Positions 41,855-50,288 of a stretch of DNA of 51,578 nt are shown piece after piece. The first letter of the stretch is position 1; every line of letters begins with the position of its first letter. The notes beneath the pieces are model-generated. The model ran no database searches, had not been told where the DNA came from, and saw nothing but the letters and a program-made list of their open reading frames with translations. The stretch comes from Bacillota bacterium (GTDB taxonomy: Bacteria > Bacillota > Clostridia > Lachnospirales > Lachnospiraceae): positions 1-51,578 of the forward strand of contig JAEYLX010000035.1 of the NCBI GenBank assembly GCA_023407575.1. The letters are read 5' to 3'. Made by a program: the position numbers and the translations under genes.

Positions 41855-42721
41855 ATGAAAAAAATGATTGTATTAATAATAATGTTATTGTTAGTATTTC
41901 AAGGTTGTTCGGCGAATAAGAAAACAAGTGGTGAAAACATCATGATTACAACAACGCCTGCAATAACTCAATCTGCACCAACATTGACGGTGAGTCCGGT
42001 ACCAGCAACTCCTACACCTCGTCCACTCGTATTACCGGTGCTAACAAATGATGCAGGAAAGGTTATGATACAAACGGTCTCTTCATCAATTACCTATCCT
42101 ACTACCTCTTTTATCATTACATCTGTTAGTGGTGAAAAAATAGTAGTAGATGGTACGGAGATGCCGAAAAAGACTATTCTTGACATTAACCCTGCAGCTA
42201 TAATAAGCACGCATGATCATCCAGACCATAATGATGCAGTATTTGTTAAGTCTAATCCCAATGCACAGGTATTAAAATATAAGGAAGGCGAAATACAGAC
42301 GAATGATTTCCATATATATTCAGTTAAGGCATCCCATAAGGGAGATGTAATTACAGGAACCAATTACATCATGGTAATTGAGGTGGATGGATTACGAATT
42401 GCACATATGGGAGATATTGGACAGACAGAAATGACAAAAGAACAGTTGGAGGCCATGGGGGAAATTGACATTGCCTTCATGCAGTTTGACAATAGTTATT
42501 CTGATATGAATATGGAAAATATGAAAGGATTTCATTTAATTGAACAAGTAAATCCTAAAATTATTATCCCAACACATTATACAGCGGAGGACATTACAAA
42601 ATTAGGTGAGTTATATGGTGATGTAAAAGAATTGGAGAATCTAATAGAAATTTCAAAAGAGGATTTGCCTGAGGACACATTAAAGGTATACCATATGACA
42701 AATACTTTGCGATACAGGTAA
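41855..42721 (+). CDS. Surface lipoprotein with metallo-beta-lactamase (UlaG-like) fold
   Basis: A 288-residue exported lipoprotein: signal peptide with lipobox FQGC (Cys18), a Thr/Pro-rich linker (about 30-65), then an MBL domain with STHDHPDH (His120, His122, Asp124, His125), ASHKGD, HMGDIG and PTHYTAED metal ligands. It resembles the L-ascorbate-6-phosphate lactonase-like (UlaG) branch, but its extracellular position makes that substrate unlikely. TAGGAGGG precedes the ATG. Function unknown. Confidence 0.82.
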   Translation: MKKMIVLIIMLLLVFQGCSANKKTSGENIMITTTPAITQSAPTLTVSPVPATPTPRPLVLPVLTNDAGKVMIQTVSSSITYPTTSFIITSVSGEKIVVDGTEMPKKTILDINPAAIISTHDHPDHNDAVFVKSNPNAQVLKYKEGEIQTNDFHIYSVKASHKGDVITGTNYIMVIEVDGLRIAHMGDIGQTEMTKEQLEAMGEIDIAFMQFDNSYSDMNMENMKGFHLIEQVNPKIIIPTHYTAEDITKLGELYGDVKELENLIEISKEDLPEDTLKVYHMTNTLRYR

Positions 42722-42787
42722 CTAGGTATACATGTAGATATAGGTAAGAATTTATAAACTTAGATACAAATAACTAATCTACATATA

Positions 42788-42854
42788 TTTACAAAGCACT
42801 TGCCTACCGTTATAATTTTAACATTACTATAATTATAAGGATGGCAGGTGCTTT
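42788..42854 (+). promoter_or_regulatory. araC-type gene promoter spanned by a 12-bp inverted repeat
   Basis: TTTACA (42788-42793) and TATAAT (42811-42816) are 17 bp apart. AAAGCACTTGCC (42793-42804) and GGCAGGTGCTTT (42843-42854) are complementary with one G-T mismatch; their centres are 50 bp apart. Confidence 0.65.
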
Positions 42855-42858
42855 TACT

Positions 42859-43764
42859 GTGTTTCAAACTCTTGGGTTTCAATATTATATTGGATATACA
42901 TTTCCAGCTTCAGTAAGAACAAGTCTGTTAGAGCTAAAACATGAAGAAGCGAAGGATTATTATAAGATAATTTATATCAAACAGGGACCCTGTCATTTCT
43001 TACTGAATGACAAAGAGTTCATATTAACAGGGGCTAGTGTTATTTGTTTAAATGAGAGGGACCATATAGATTTTCTTGACATTCGTGAAAATGAAGTAAG
43101 TATTTTATGGTTTAAACCATACCTTTTAAATGGGTTATTCTCGTTTGAAAGTATAAATAGTACAGAGGTGATGTTTACCTCCACAGAATATCAGGACATA
43201 CATTTTTTAAGACAATTTTTACATGAAGCAAAGAATGCAATGAAAATTTTATCCTTACATACCATAGATTCCACCACAATTGAGACAAAATTACATTTAA
43301 CCTGGGAGCTGCTTAAGATGCAGAATACAAATAGGTGGCCCTGCAGAAGCAGATCATATATTTTAGAAATATTATTTTGTCTTGCCAGGCAGGAAGAGGA
43401 TGAATATATGGCTAATTCCCTGATTCTTTATGATGGTGGTTCACGACTTGCCATTGATGTAATTTATTATCTGCAGACCTGCTATAACAAAAAGATAACC
43501 ATAGAAAGGCTGGCAGAAGAGTTTCATACAAACAGAACCACCTTATTAACAGATTTTAAAAAATATACCGGGCAATCCATTAACAGTTATCTCATACAAT
43601 TGAGGGTAATGATGGCCAGTGCCATGCTTAGGGACACGGAACTTTGCATTGAAGAAATATGCGAAAGAACAGGTTTTAGCGATATAAGCTACTTTAGTAA
43701 ATTATTTAAGAAGAAGGTAAATTATACTCCGTCAGAATATCGTAAAATTAATCATAAAACTTGA
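42859..43764 (+). CDS. AraC-family transcriptional regulator
   Basis: Regulator with an N-terminal cupin-like sensing region (about 25-100; YYKIIYIKQGPCHFLLNDKE) and a C-terminal pair of AraC helix-turn-helices (RLAEEFHTNRTTLLTDFKKY and IEEICERTGFSDISYFSKLF, then KKKVNYTPSEYRK). I prefer the GTG at 42859 because AGGTG lies eight bases upstream and the predicted transcript begins near 42822; an ATG at 42841, six codons earlier, has no usable ribosome site. Followed by the subtilase gene 56 bp later. Targets unknown; a symmetrical repeat over its own promoter suggests autoregulation. Confidence 0.85.
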   Translation: MFQTLGFQYYIGYTFPASVRTSLLELKHEEAKDYYKIIYIKQGPCHFLLNDKEFILTGASVICLNERDHIDFLDIRENEVSILWFKPYLLNGLFSFESINSTEVMFTSTEYQDIHFLRQFLHEAKNAMKILSLHTIDSTTIETKLHLTWELLKMQNTNRWPCRSRSYILEILFCLARQEEDEYMANSLILYDGGSRLAIDVIYYLQTCYNKKITIERLAEEFHTNRTTLLTDFKKYTGQSINSYLIQLRVMMASAMLRDTELCIEEICERTGFSDISYFSKLFKKKVNYTPSEYRKINHKT

Positions 43765-43820
43765 AAGTATAATGGTAAAGCTGTCAGAATAGTATATAGA
43801 AAAAACATTGGAGCATTGCT

Positions 43821-44984
43821 ATGGTAGATAAGCAAAAAGTCCAAGTGATAATTCATTGCGAAGAATTTGAAAAACGGCAGTCATTTTTCGAGAATATATG
43901 TAATATTAAATATAAACTACCGATGATTAATGCCTATGTTATTGAAGTAGATGAGGATCAATTACAAAAATTGAAAAGGATGGATGGAGTCCTTGACATG
44001 GAAGTCGATACTCATATTACAGCCCAGATGAATCGAGTTGGTGAAGTTATTGAAAGCAGTTGGGCCCATGAAAGAGGATACTATGGCAAAGGTGTTGGCG
44101 TAGCAATCGTCGATACAGGCATTGCTTTGCATAAGGATTTTTATGAAAGCAGGAATAGAGTTACTGCTTTTGTAGACTTCATTAATCATAGAACGGAGCC
44201 CTACGATGACAATGGGCACGGCACGCATGTTGCAGGGATCATCGGAGGAAGTGGTTACTCCTCAAAAGGAAAGTATAAAGGGGTTGCTCCTGATTGCAAT
44301 TTTATTGGAGTAAAGGTTTTGGATCATCGAGGTGACGGTAACATCTCTGATGTACTGGCAGGGTTACAATGGATTATGGATAATCGTAAGAAATATAATA
44401 TTAGAGTAGTAAATATATCCGTGGGAACTTCTGCAAAAGATAACTTGGATGAAAATTCGCTGTTAGTACAGGGGGTTAATGCAGTTTGGGATAGCGGAAT
44501 TGTTGTTGTGGTGGCAGCAGGGAACAATGGCCCAGGGCCAATGTCAATCTCAACACCTGGAATCAGCAGAAAAGTTATTACGGTAGGTTCTTCGGATGAT
44601 AGTGTGGCAGTAGAGGTATTTGGAAGTGGTCGGTCAAAAGATTATTCAGGAAGAGGGCCAACGCCATTCTGTATTAAAAAACCAGATATTGTTGCTCCGG
44701 GTTCAAATATAATTTCCTGTAATATTAGTCGTTATTCCAGTAGAAGTAAGAATGGAGAACTTAGGTTAACAAGCAGTGATTCGCCGATGATGTATACGGT
44801 GAAGAGTGGTACCTCAATGGCAACACCAGTAGTATCCGGTGCGATTGCGTTACTTTTAGCTGCTAAACCTAATTTGACAAATCGCGAGGTGAAATTAAAA
44901 CTGCGTGATTGTGCAGTGGATTTGGGACAGCATTGGGAAAAACAAGGCTGGGGGTTACTCAATATTAGAAAACTTTTAGAGTAA
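43821..44984 (+). CDS. Subtilisin-like serine protease (S8) without signal peptide
   Basis: A 387-residue S8 protease. The N-terminal 70 residues (VQVIIHCEEFEKRQSFFENI...) look like an I9-type propeptide. The catalytic triad is Asp98 in VAIVDTG, His133 in GHGTHVAG and Ser332 in SGTSMATP, with oxyanion Asn in AAGNNGPGP. No signal peptide is seen, so it resembles intracellular (AprX/Isp-like) subtilases. GGAG precedes the ATG. It follows the AraC gene closely and ends with a strong terminator; co-transcription with araC is possible. Confidence 0.9.
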   Translation: MVDKQKVQVIIHCEEFEKRQSFFENICNIKYKLPMINAYVIEVDEDQLQKLKRMDGVLDMEVDTHITAQMNRVGEVIESSWAHERGYYGKGVGVAIVDTGIALHKDFYESRNRVTAFVDFINHRTEPYDDNGHGTHVAGIIGGSGYSSKGKYKGVAPDCNFIGVKVLDHRGDGNISDVLAGLQWIMDNRKKYNIRVVNISVGTSAKDNLDENSLLVQGVNAVWDSGIVVVVAAGNNGPGPMSISTPGISRKVITVGSSDDSVAVEVFGSGRSKDYSGRGPTPFCIKKPDIVAPGSNIISCNISRYSSRSKNGELRLTSSDSPMMYTVKSGTSMATPVVSGAIALLLAAKPNLTNREVKLKLRDCAVDLGQHWEKQGWGLLNIRKLLE

Positions 44985-44995
44985 TGTGAAGAATG

Positions 44996-45019
44996 GGGTG
45001 ACAATAAGTCACCCTTTTT
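44996..45019 (+). terminator. Terminator of the subtilase gene
   Basis: GGGTGAC and GTCACCC form a 7-bp GC-rich stem with an AATAA loop, followed by TTTTT. Confidence 0.9.
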
Positions 45020-45064
45020 ATTTTACAACAAGTAATCCAATTATAATTAAATTAAATGCTTGTT

Positions 45065-45113
45065 ATAGTTTTGCCATATGCTTGATGTTGCTTTGGCAAA
45101 ATGTCTTACAGGG
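45065..45113 (+). repeat. xylA-flanking element, upstream copy
   Basis: Contains AGTTTTGCCATATGCTTGAT then GCTTTGGCAAAATGTCTTACA; TTTTGCCA and TGGCAAAA form an 8-bp stem. Most of these bases recur in the same order downstream of xylA at 46847-46905, where 13 bases are inserted in the loop. Confidence 0.55.
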
Positions 45114-45163
45114 CTGAATTATTACCCTAAATCAAATTAGTTTAATAAATTTACAAATTAATA

Positions 45164-45192
45164 TTGAAATATATGTTAAAAAGAATTATAAT
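45164..45192 (+). promoter_or_regulatory. Sigma-A promoter of xylA
   Basis: TTGAAA and TATAAT are exactly 17 bp apart. The leader is about 100 bases long. Confidence 0.75.
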
Positions 45193-45300
45193 ATTTTATG
45201 GAATAGGCAGTCGGCATTTTATAGACAATAAGCCTATAAGATTCAGAGTTTTAAATCAAAATACGAAAAGAAGGAATTCATTTATAAGGAGGAAAAATAC

Positions 45301-46617
45301 ATGTCTTTTTTTAACATTGGTAAAATTGAGTTCGAAGGACCTCAAAGCAAAAATTTACTGTCATTCAAGTATTATAATCCAGAGGAAGTAGTAATGGGTA
45401 AAACCATGAAGGAGCAATTACGTTTTGCCATGTCCTACTGGCATACACTTACTTATATGGGTAGCGATCCATTCGGTGGTGCTACCATGTATCGTGACTG
45501 GGATAATACAGAGGATGCGATGAAGAGAGCAAAGGATAGAGTTCGTGCTGCTTTCGAATTTATGGAAAAAATGCAAATTCCTTTCTTCTGTTTCCATGAT
45601 CAGGATATTGCTCCACGTGCTGCTACCTTAGAAGAGACCAATAAGAGACTTGATGAAATCGTAGTAGTTATTAAAGAAGAAATGGCTCGTACTGGAATTA
45701 AATGTTTATGGGGTACCACTAATGCCTTCACTGATGACAAATTCGTACATGGTGCAGGTACTTCCTGTAATGCTACAGTATTTGCTTATGCTGCAGCACA
45801 GATTAAAAAAGCTATGGAAATCACCAAAGAATTAGGTGGTGAAAATTATGTATTCTGGGGTGGTCGAGAAGGTTATGAGACACTACTTAATACAGATACA
45901 GGTTTAGAATTAGATAACCTTGCAAGATTACTTCAGATGGCTGTTGATTATGCAAAAGAAATCGGCTTCACTGGTCAATTCTTAATCGAGCCTAAGCCAA
46001 AGGAACCTACAAAACATCAGTATGATTTCGATGCTGCTACTGTACTTTCCTTCCTTAGAAAGTATAACTTACAGGATTACTTCAAGTTAAATATTGAAGC
46101 AAACCATGCAACTTTGGCACAGCATACCTTCCAGCATGAATTAAACATGAGTAGAATTAATGGCGCTCTTGGCAGCGTAGATGCAAATACTGGTGATCCT
46201 ATGCTTGGCTGGGATACCGATCAGTTCCCTACTAACGTATACGACACAACATTGGCTATGTATGAAATCCTTTTGGATGGTGGTTTAACTAAGGGCGGTC
46301 TTAACTTTGACTCTAAAGTTCGTCGTGCATCTTTCCAGGATGATGATTTGTTCTATGCTTACATTGCAGGTATGGATGCATTCGCTAAGGGCTTAAAGGT
46401 TGCAGCTAAACTTATTGAAGACGGAGCGCTTGAGAATTTCAAGAAGGATCGTTATGCAAGCTACAGCGAAGGACTTGGAAAAGACATTGTTGAGGGTAAA
46501 ATCGGTTTTAAGGAACTTGAGGCATATGCTCTTAAGAATGGTACTACACCTAACACATCCGGTAGACAGGAAATGCTTGAGAGTCTCTTAAATCAATATA
46601 TCTTAGAAACCAAATAA
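45301..46617 (+). CDS. xylA: Xylose isomerase
   Basis: Interconverts D-xylose and D-xylulose (and glucose/fructose) with two divalent metals in a TIM barrel. The 438-residue class II type shows FFCFHDQDIAP with catalytic His (about 101) and Asp, the WGGREGYE box, the metal Glu in FLIEPKPKEPTKHQYD and ANHATLAQHTFQHE, and WDTDQFPTN. It resembles the C. phytofermentans enzyme class. AAGGAGG precedes the ATG. No xylulokinase or xylose transporter is adjacent, so it stands alone. Codon use appears favourable, consistent with high expression. Confidence 0.95.
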   Translation: MSFFNIGKIEFEGPQSKNLLSFKYYNPEEVVMGKTMKEQLRFAMSYWHTLTYMGSDPFGGATMYRDWDNTEDAMKRAKDRVRAAFEFMEKMQIPFFCFHDQDIAPRAATLEETNKRLDEIVVVIKEEMARTGIKCLWGTTNAFTDDKFVHGAGTSCNATVFAYAAAQIKKAMEITKELGGENYVFWGGREGYETLLNTDTGLELDNLARLLQMAVDYAKEIGFTGQFLIEPKPKEPTKHQYDFDAATVLSFLRKYNLQDYFKLNIEANHATLAQHTFQHELNMSRINGALGSVDANTGDPMLGWDTDQFPTNVYDTTLAMYEILLDGGLTKGGLNFDSKVRRASFQDDDLFYAYIAGMDAFAKGLKVAAKLIEDGALENFKKDRYASYSEGLGKDIVEGKIGFKELEAYALKNGTTPNTSGRQEMLESLLNQYILETK

Positions 46618-46662
46618 TTATTTTTATAAAATTAGAATTTAAGATTTAAATAGAAACGTTAG

Positions 46663-46706
46663 AACAGCTTTCTTACTGCACTTATGTGCAGAGGAAGGCT
46701 GTTTTT
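46663..46706 (+). terminator. Terminator of xylA
   Basis: AACAGC...CTGCAC and GTGCAG...GGCTGTT pair around TTAT with a few mismatches, followed by TTTTT. Confidence 0.8.
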
Positions 46707-47011
46707 ATGTAATTAATTGATAAATATAATCGAGTCCTATAATAATGTTATTTATTATATTAAAGTCGTGTATTCAGTAACTGTAAATTAATCATTTGTA
46801 ATTGAATAAAAAAATAAATTTTACCGAAACTTAAGGATAGATATTAACAGTTTAGCCATAGCTCGATTTATTTCGCAGATCTCGCTTTGGCAGAGAGCCT
46901 TACAAGTTTATACTACAACAGGTATTTGGAAGCAAGCTTTTTCTTCCGATTGTAGTTTAAGCCTGTAGCACGGAACTGTTAAAAAAATTATAACTTATAA
47001 GTCTTTATGAC
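46707..47011. other. Intergenic region between xylA and rubredoxin
   Basis: Apart from the structured element listed next, this is AT-rich DNA without a supported ORF or promoter until the rubredoxin promoter at 47012. Confidence 0.45.
46846..46980. repeat. 135-bp structured element downstream of xylA
   Basis: Bounded by AACAGTT and AACTGTT inverted repeats. Inside, CTACAA/TTGTAG and GGAAG/CTTCC form a nested stem, and TCTC/GAGA another. The left half (46847-46905) is related to the element upstream of xylA. It could be a non-coding RNA, a long operator array or a small non-autonomous mobile element; no known RNA family was recognised. Confidence 0.5.
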
Positions 47012-47066
47012 TTGAGATTGTTATAAAATTATGGTATATTATCCATATTAAGACATGTCTTAATAT
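47012..47066 (+). promoter_or_regulatory. Rubredoxin promoter with 22-bp palindromic operator
   Basis: TTGAGA (47012-47017) and TATATT (47035-47040) are 17 bp apart. ATATTAAGACA followed by its exact complement TGTCTTAATAT occupies 47045-47066, over the predicted start site, an ideal repressor position. Confidence 0.75.
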
Positions 47067-47088
47067 ACTTTTTAAATGGAGGTATCAT

Positions 47089-47247
47089 ATGAAGAAATAT
47101 GAATGTACTGCTTGTGGATACATTTATGATGAAGCATTAGGCGATCCTGATAGCGGGATTGCACCCGGAACGAAATGGGAAGATATACCGGATGATTGGG
47201 TATGCCCTCTGTGCGGAGTTAGCAAAGAAGAATTCCAGGAAGTTTAA
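47089..47247 (+). CDS. Rubredoxin
   Basis: A 52-residue redox protein binding one iron with four cysteines: CTACGYIYDE (Cys6, Cys9) and CPLCGV (about Cys39, Cys42). The standard rubredoxin body GDPDSGIAPGTKWEDIPDDW lies between. It carries electrons, in anaerobes often to oxygen- or peroxide-reducing enzymes. GGAGG precedes the ATG, and the gene has its own promoter, palindromic operator and terminator. No partner (rubrerythrin, superoxide reductase) is adjacent. Confidence 0.95.
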   Translation: MKKYECTACGYIYDEALGDPDSGIAPGTKWEDIPDDWVCPLCGVSKEEFQEV

Positions 47248-47264
47248 TTAAAAAAGAATGCGAG

Positions 47265-47309
47265 ACTGTCTTATCAACTCCAACTTAGGAGCTGAATAAG
47301 GCAGTTTTT
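47265..47309 (+). terminator. Terminator of rubredoxin gene
   Basis: ACTGTCTTAT pairs with ATAAGGCAGT (one G-U), an inner CTCC/GGAG stem forms in the loop, and TTTTT follows. Confidence 0.85.
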
Positions 47310-47453
47310 ACATATAAGAGCAACTACTTGTAAGATTAAAGAATGTAGACCTCTGTAAGAAACTAAGAGTAAGCTGTTAGATTAAAGAAGGTAGATATCC
47401 ATGAGAAAATCATATCGTGTATCCCTTATGGTTTACTTACTATATAAAATACA

Positions 47454-47482
47454 TTGACATAGAAGTTATTAGGAATTATGAT
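47454..47482 (+). promoter_or_regulatory. Sigma-A promoter of the desulfurase operon
   Basis: TTGACA and TATGAT are exactly 17 bp apart. Upstream (47330-47395) a TAGATTAAAGAA-type sequence occurs twice about 60 bp apart, meaning unknown. Confidence 0.75.
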
Positions 47483-47525
47483 AATACTATTGTCGTAATT
47501 TGAGACACAGGTATGAGGTGAAAGA

Positions 47526-48650
47526 ATGATTTATTTAGACTATGCAGCGAATACCCCCGTGGATCCAGAGGTAATGCGCTGTTTTGTTGATTATAATACA
47601 GGCTATATTGCAAATCCGAATTCTTCCCATATTTTAGGACGAGAAGCAAAGGGTAAGCTGGATCGTATTACAGAACACTTAGCCGATTTACTGGGAGTTA
47701 AGCCATCAGAGATAATTTATACCTCAGGTGCAAGTGAGGCTAACAACCTTGCAATTAAAGGTCTTGTTCAGGCGTATCGTCATAATGGAAAGCACATTAT
47801 CTCGACTTGCTTGGAACACCCTTCCGTTAGCGGGGCATTCACCTACTTACAGTCCTTGGGTTATGAAATTGACTTAGTTGATATTACAAGCGATGGGGTG
47901 GTGGATCTTCAACACTTAAAGGAATTACTTCGAAATGATACTGTTTTAGTGTCTGTTTGCAGTGTTGACAGTGAACTCGGTGTTAGTCAACCGATTGAAG
48001 AAATGGGAGAAATCCTTCGTAATTATCCAAACTGCTTTTTCCATACAGATGCAACCCAAGCGATTGGAAAAATACCTGTTGCAGTAAAGTCTGTAGATTG
48101 CTTGACGTTTACACCACATAAGTTTTTTGGCTTGAATGGTTGCGGAGTATTAATTAAAAGGGATGAGGTAGTATTAAGCCCGCTTATTCATGGAGGAACA
48201 AGTACTACGATTTACAGAAGTGGTACACCGGCACTTGCTTTGGCAGCCTCGATAGATAAAGCATTAGAAATAGCATTAGGGAAACAAAAGGAACGCCTAG
48301 CTTGGGTAAGCGATTTAAATGAAGATCTAAAAAAGAGTTTAGTAACGTATAAGAAAGTACGAATTAATAGTACAAAATATTCGGTACCACATATCTTAAA
48401 CCTAAGTGTTCAAGGTGTGAAAGGTACTATTTTTCAGGAAGCGTTGGAACAGGAAGGGGTATGTATCTCTGTGAAATCCGCTTGTTCCGTACCAGGTTCT
48501 CCATCAAGACCAGTATATGCTGTTTCGAAAGATAAGAAGAATGCCATGTGTTCCTTTCGTATTAGCATGAGTCATGTAACCACAAAAGAGGAGCTGGATT
48601 ATTTCATGAAAGCATTTGATAAATGCTATCAAAGACTAACCGTGAGCTAA
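47526..48650 (+). CDS. Cysteine desulfurase (NifS/IscS family)
   Basis: PLP enzyme that takes sulfur from cysteine as a persulfide for tRNA thiolation or Fe-S clusters. The 374-residue protein opens with MIYLDYAANTPVDPEV and has EASNNLAIKG-like SGASEANNLAIKG, PLP Lys199 in FTPHKFFG, and active-site Cys320 in KSACSVPGSPSRP. GAGGTGAAAG precedes the ATG. It is followed 31 bp later by a TtcA-like thiolase and then a TcdA-like E1 protein, so sulfur delivery to tRNA modification is the likely job. No IscU scaffold gene is adjacent. Confidence 0.92.
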   Translation: MIYLDYAANTPVDPEVMRCFVDYNTGYIANPNSSHILGREAKGKLDRITEHLADLLGVKPSEIIYTSGASEANNLAIKGLVQAYRHNGKHIISTCLEHPSVSGAFTYLQSLGYEIDLVDITSDGVVDLQHLKELLRNDTVLVSVCSVDSELGVSQPIEEMGEILRNYPNCFFHTDATQAIGKIPVAVKSVDCLTFTPHKFFGLNGCGVLIKRDEVVLSPLIHGGTSTTIYRSGTPALALAASIDKALEIALGKQKERLAWVSDLNEDLKKSLVTYKKVRINSTKYSVPHILNLSVQGVKGTIFQEALEQEGVCISVKSACSVPGSPSRPVYAVSKDKKNAMCSFRISMSHVTTKEELDYFMKAFDKCYQRLTVS

Positions 48651-48681
48651 GAATATTATAGATTTAGAAAGTGAAAAGAGA

Positions 48682-49530
48682 ATGGAACGTTATCAGGAAA
48701 TAGAAAGAAGTATAATAACAACATATAGAAAACCATTGTGGAAAAAATTCATCAATGGTGTAAACGATTATAAGTTAATTGAAGAGGGTGACAAGATTGG
48801 CGTTTGTATCTCTGGTGGAAAGGATTCCATGCTTCTGGCAAAATTAATGCAGGAAGTACAAAGACACGGCAAAATTCCCTTTGAAATGGAATTTATTGTT
48901 ATGGATCCGGGATATAATGAAATTAACAGACAGACAATTATTAATAATGCAAAGCTGTTAAATATTCCAATTGATATTTTTGATACTCAAATATATGACA
49001 TTGTGGCAGGAGTGGATGAATCCCCCTGTTATCTCTGTGCCAGAATGCGAAGAGGTTATCTTTATAAAAGAGCGCAGGCACTGGGCTGTAATAAAATAGC
49101 TTTGGGTCATCATTTTGATGATGTCATTGAGACAATTTTAATGGGAATGCTTTATGGCGGTCAAATACAGACTATGATGCCAAAGCTTCACAGCACCAAT
49201 CATCCCGGAATGCAGTTAATTCGTCCAATGTATCTTGTGAAAGAAGCAGATATTCTTAATTGGAAGAACTATCATGAACTTCAGTTTATTCAATGCGCTT
49301 GTCGACTGACTGAGAACTGTACTCTATGTGATAATGGAGGCGGTGGTTCTAAGAGACAGGAGATGAAAGGGCTTATTAAGAGATTCCGTCAAACAAATCC
49401 TAGTATTGATATGAATATCTTTAGAAGTGTTCACGATGTTAACTTAAGTACTATTATTGGTTATCATGATAAAAAGATGACTTACAATTTCTTAGATGAT
49501 TATGACCAGAAGGGAGCACCAGAATGTTAA
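48682..49530 (+). CDS. TtcA-like PP-loop tRNA thiolation ATPase
   Basis: A 282-residue PP-loop protein that adenylates a tRNA base for sulfur insertion. The PP-loop SGGKDS is at 44-49. CxxC Cys116/Cys119 (ESPCYLCARMRRG), GHHFDDVIETILMGMLYGG and a third Cys-rich segment (CACRLTENCTLCDN) follow, the cysteines likely binding an Fe-S cluster as in TtcA (2-thiocytidine at tRNA position 32). The ribosome site GAAAAGAGA is weak, suggesting coupling to the upstream desulfurase. It overlaps the next gene by 7 bp. The exact modification is inferred. Confidence 0.87.
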   Translation: MERYQEIERSIITTYRKPLWKKFINGVNDYKLIEEGDKIGVCISGGKDSMLLAKLMQEVQRHGKIPFEMEFIVMDPGYNEINRQTIINNAKLLNIPIDIFDTQIYDIVAGVDESPCYLCARMRRGYLYKRAQALGCNKIALGHHFDDVIETILMGMLYGGQIQTMMPKLHSTNHPGMQLIRPMYLVKEADILNWKNYHELQFIQCACRLTENCTLCDNGGGGSKRQEMKGLIKRFRQTNPSIDMNIFRSVHDVNLSTIIGYHDKKMTYNFLDDYDQKGAPEC

Positions 49531-50288
49531 ACCAATTTTCAAGAACCCAGTTAATGTTTGGTGCTGAGGGCATGGAAAAGCTTCAAAATGCTAGAGTTGC
49601 CGTATTTGGTATAGGAGGAGTCGGTGGTTATACAGTGGAAGCGCTGGCTCGAGGCGGAATTGGAAGCTTAGATTTAATTGATGATGATAAAGTATGCATG
49701 ACCAATATCAATAGACAGTTGATTGCAACAAGAAAAACGGTTGGTAAATATAAAGTAGATGTGATGAAGGATCGTGTTCTTGAAATCAATCCTAAAGCAA
49801 ATGTTACCACACATCAGTGTTTCTACTCTGCAGAAACAGCGGATCAATTTGATTTTTCACAATATGATTACATTGTAGATGCCATTGATACAGTCTCTGC
49901 GAAAATAGAAATGGTACTTCGTGCACAAGCGAAAAATATCCCTATTATCAGCTGTATGGGTGCAGGTAATAAATTTGACCCCACTAAATTTGAAGTAGCG
50001 GATATTTATAAAACCTCCGTATGCCCTTTAGCGAAGGTAATGAGAAGAGAGCTTAAGCTGCGTGGTGTGAAGAAGTTAAAGGTTGTATATACCAAAGAAC
50101 TACCACATAAGCCTTTAGAGGATATGTCCTTAAGCTGTAAAACGAATTGTATTTGTCCACCCGGTGCTACCAGTAAATGTACTGTAAAGCGTCAAATACC
50201 AGGCAGCAATTCCTTTGTTCCTGCAACGGCAGGATTAATTCTTGCAGGAGAAGTAATTAAAGATTTAAGCGGAATTAATAAGAAATAA
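49524..50288 (+). CDS. tcdA: TcdA-like E1 protein (tRNA threonylcarbamoyladenosine dehydratase)
   Basis: ThiF/MoeB/E1-superfamily ATPase of 254 residues. GIGGVGG nucleotide loop at about 29-35, DLIDDDKVCMTNINRQ, and VDAIDTVSAK are the adenylation motifs. TcdA/CsdL cyclises t6A37 of tRNA using ATP, and in E. coli works with the CsdA desulfurase, which fits the desulfurase two genes upstream. A Cys-rich segment CKTNCICPPGATSKC near residues 206-220 is a notable addition that could hold a metal. Start overlaps the TtcA-like gene; third gene of the operon. Confidence 0.88.
   Translation: MLNQFSRTQLMFGAEGMEKLQNARVAVFGIGGVGGYTVEALARGGIGSLDLIDDDKVCMTNINRQLIATRKTVGKYKVDVMKDRVLEINPKANVTTHQCFYSAETADQFDFSQYDYIVDAIDTVSAKIEMVLRAQAKNIPIISCMGAGNKFDPTKFEVADIYKTSVCPLAKVMRRELKLRGVKKLKVVYTKELPHKPLEDMSLSCKTNCICPPGATSKCTVKRQIPGSNSFVPATAGLILAGEVIKDLSGINKK

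Larger units (their letters stand above)
44985..45300. other. Intergenic region upstream of xylA
   Basis: In order: subtilase terminator, an element related to one downstream of xylA, the xylA promoter and the SD AAGGAGG. No XylR-type operator of the Bacillus kind was recognised and no ORF is supported. Confidence 0.5.

Noticed and set aside
46846..46980. Identification of the structured element as 6S, SRP RNA or a known riboswitch
   Set aside because: No conserved core of those families could be recognised; kept as an unidentified element.
47401..47457. 18-codon ORF upstream of the desulfurase gene (MRKSYRVSLMVYLLYKIH)
   Set aside because: Only a weak AAGG site, and it ends inside the -35 of the desulfurase promoter; most likely chance.
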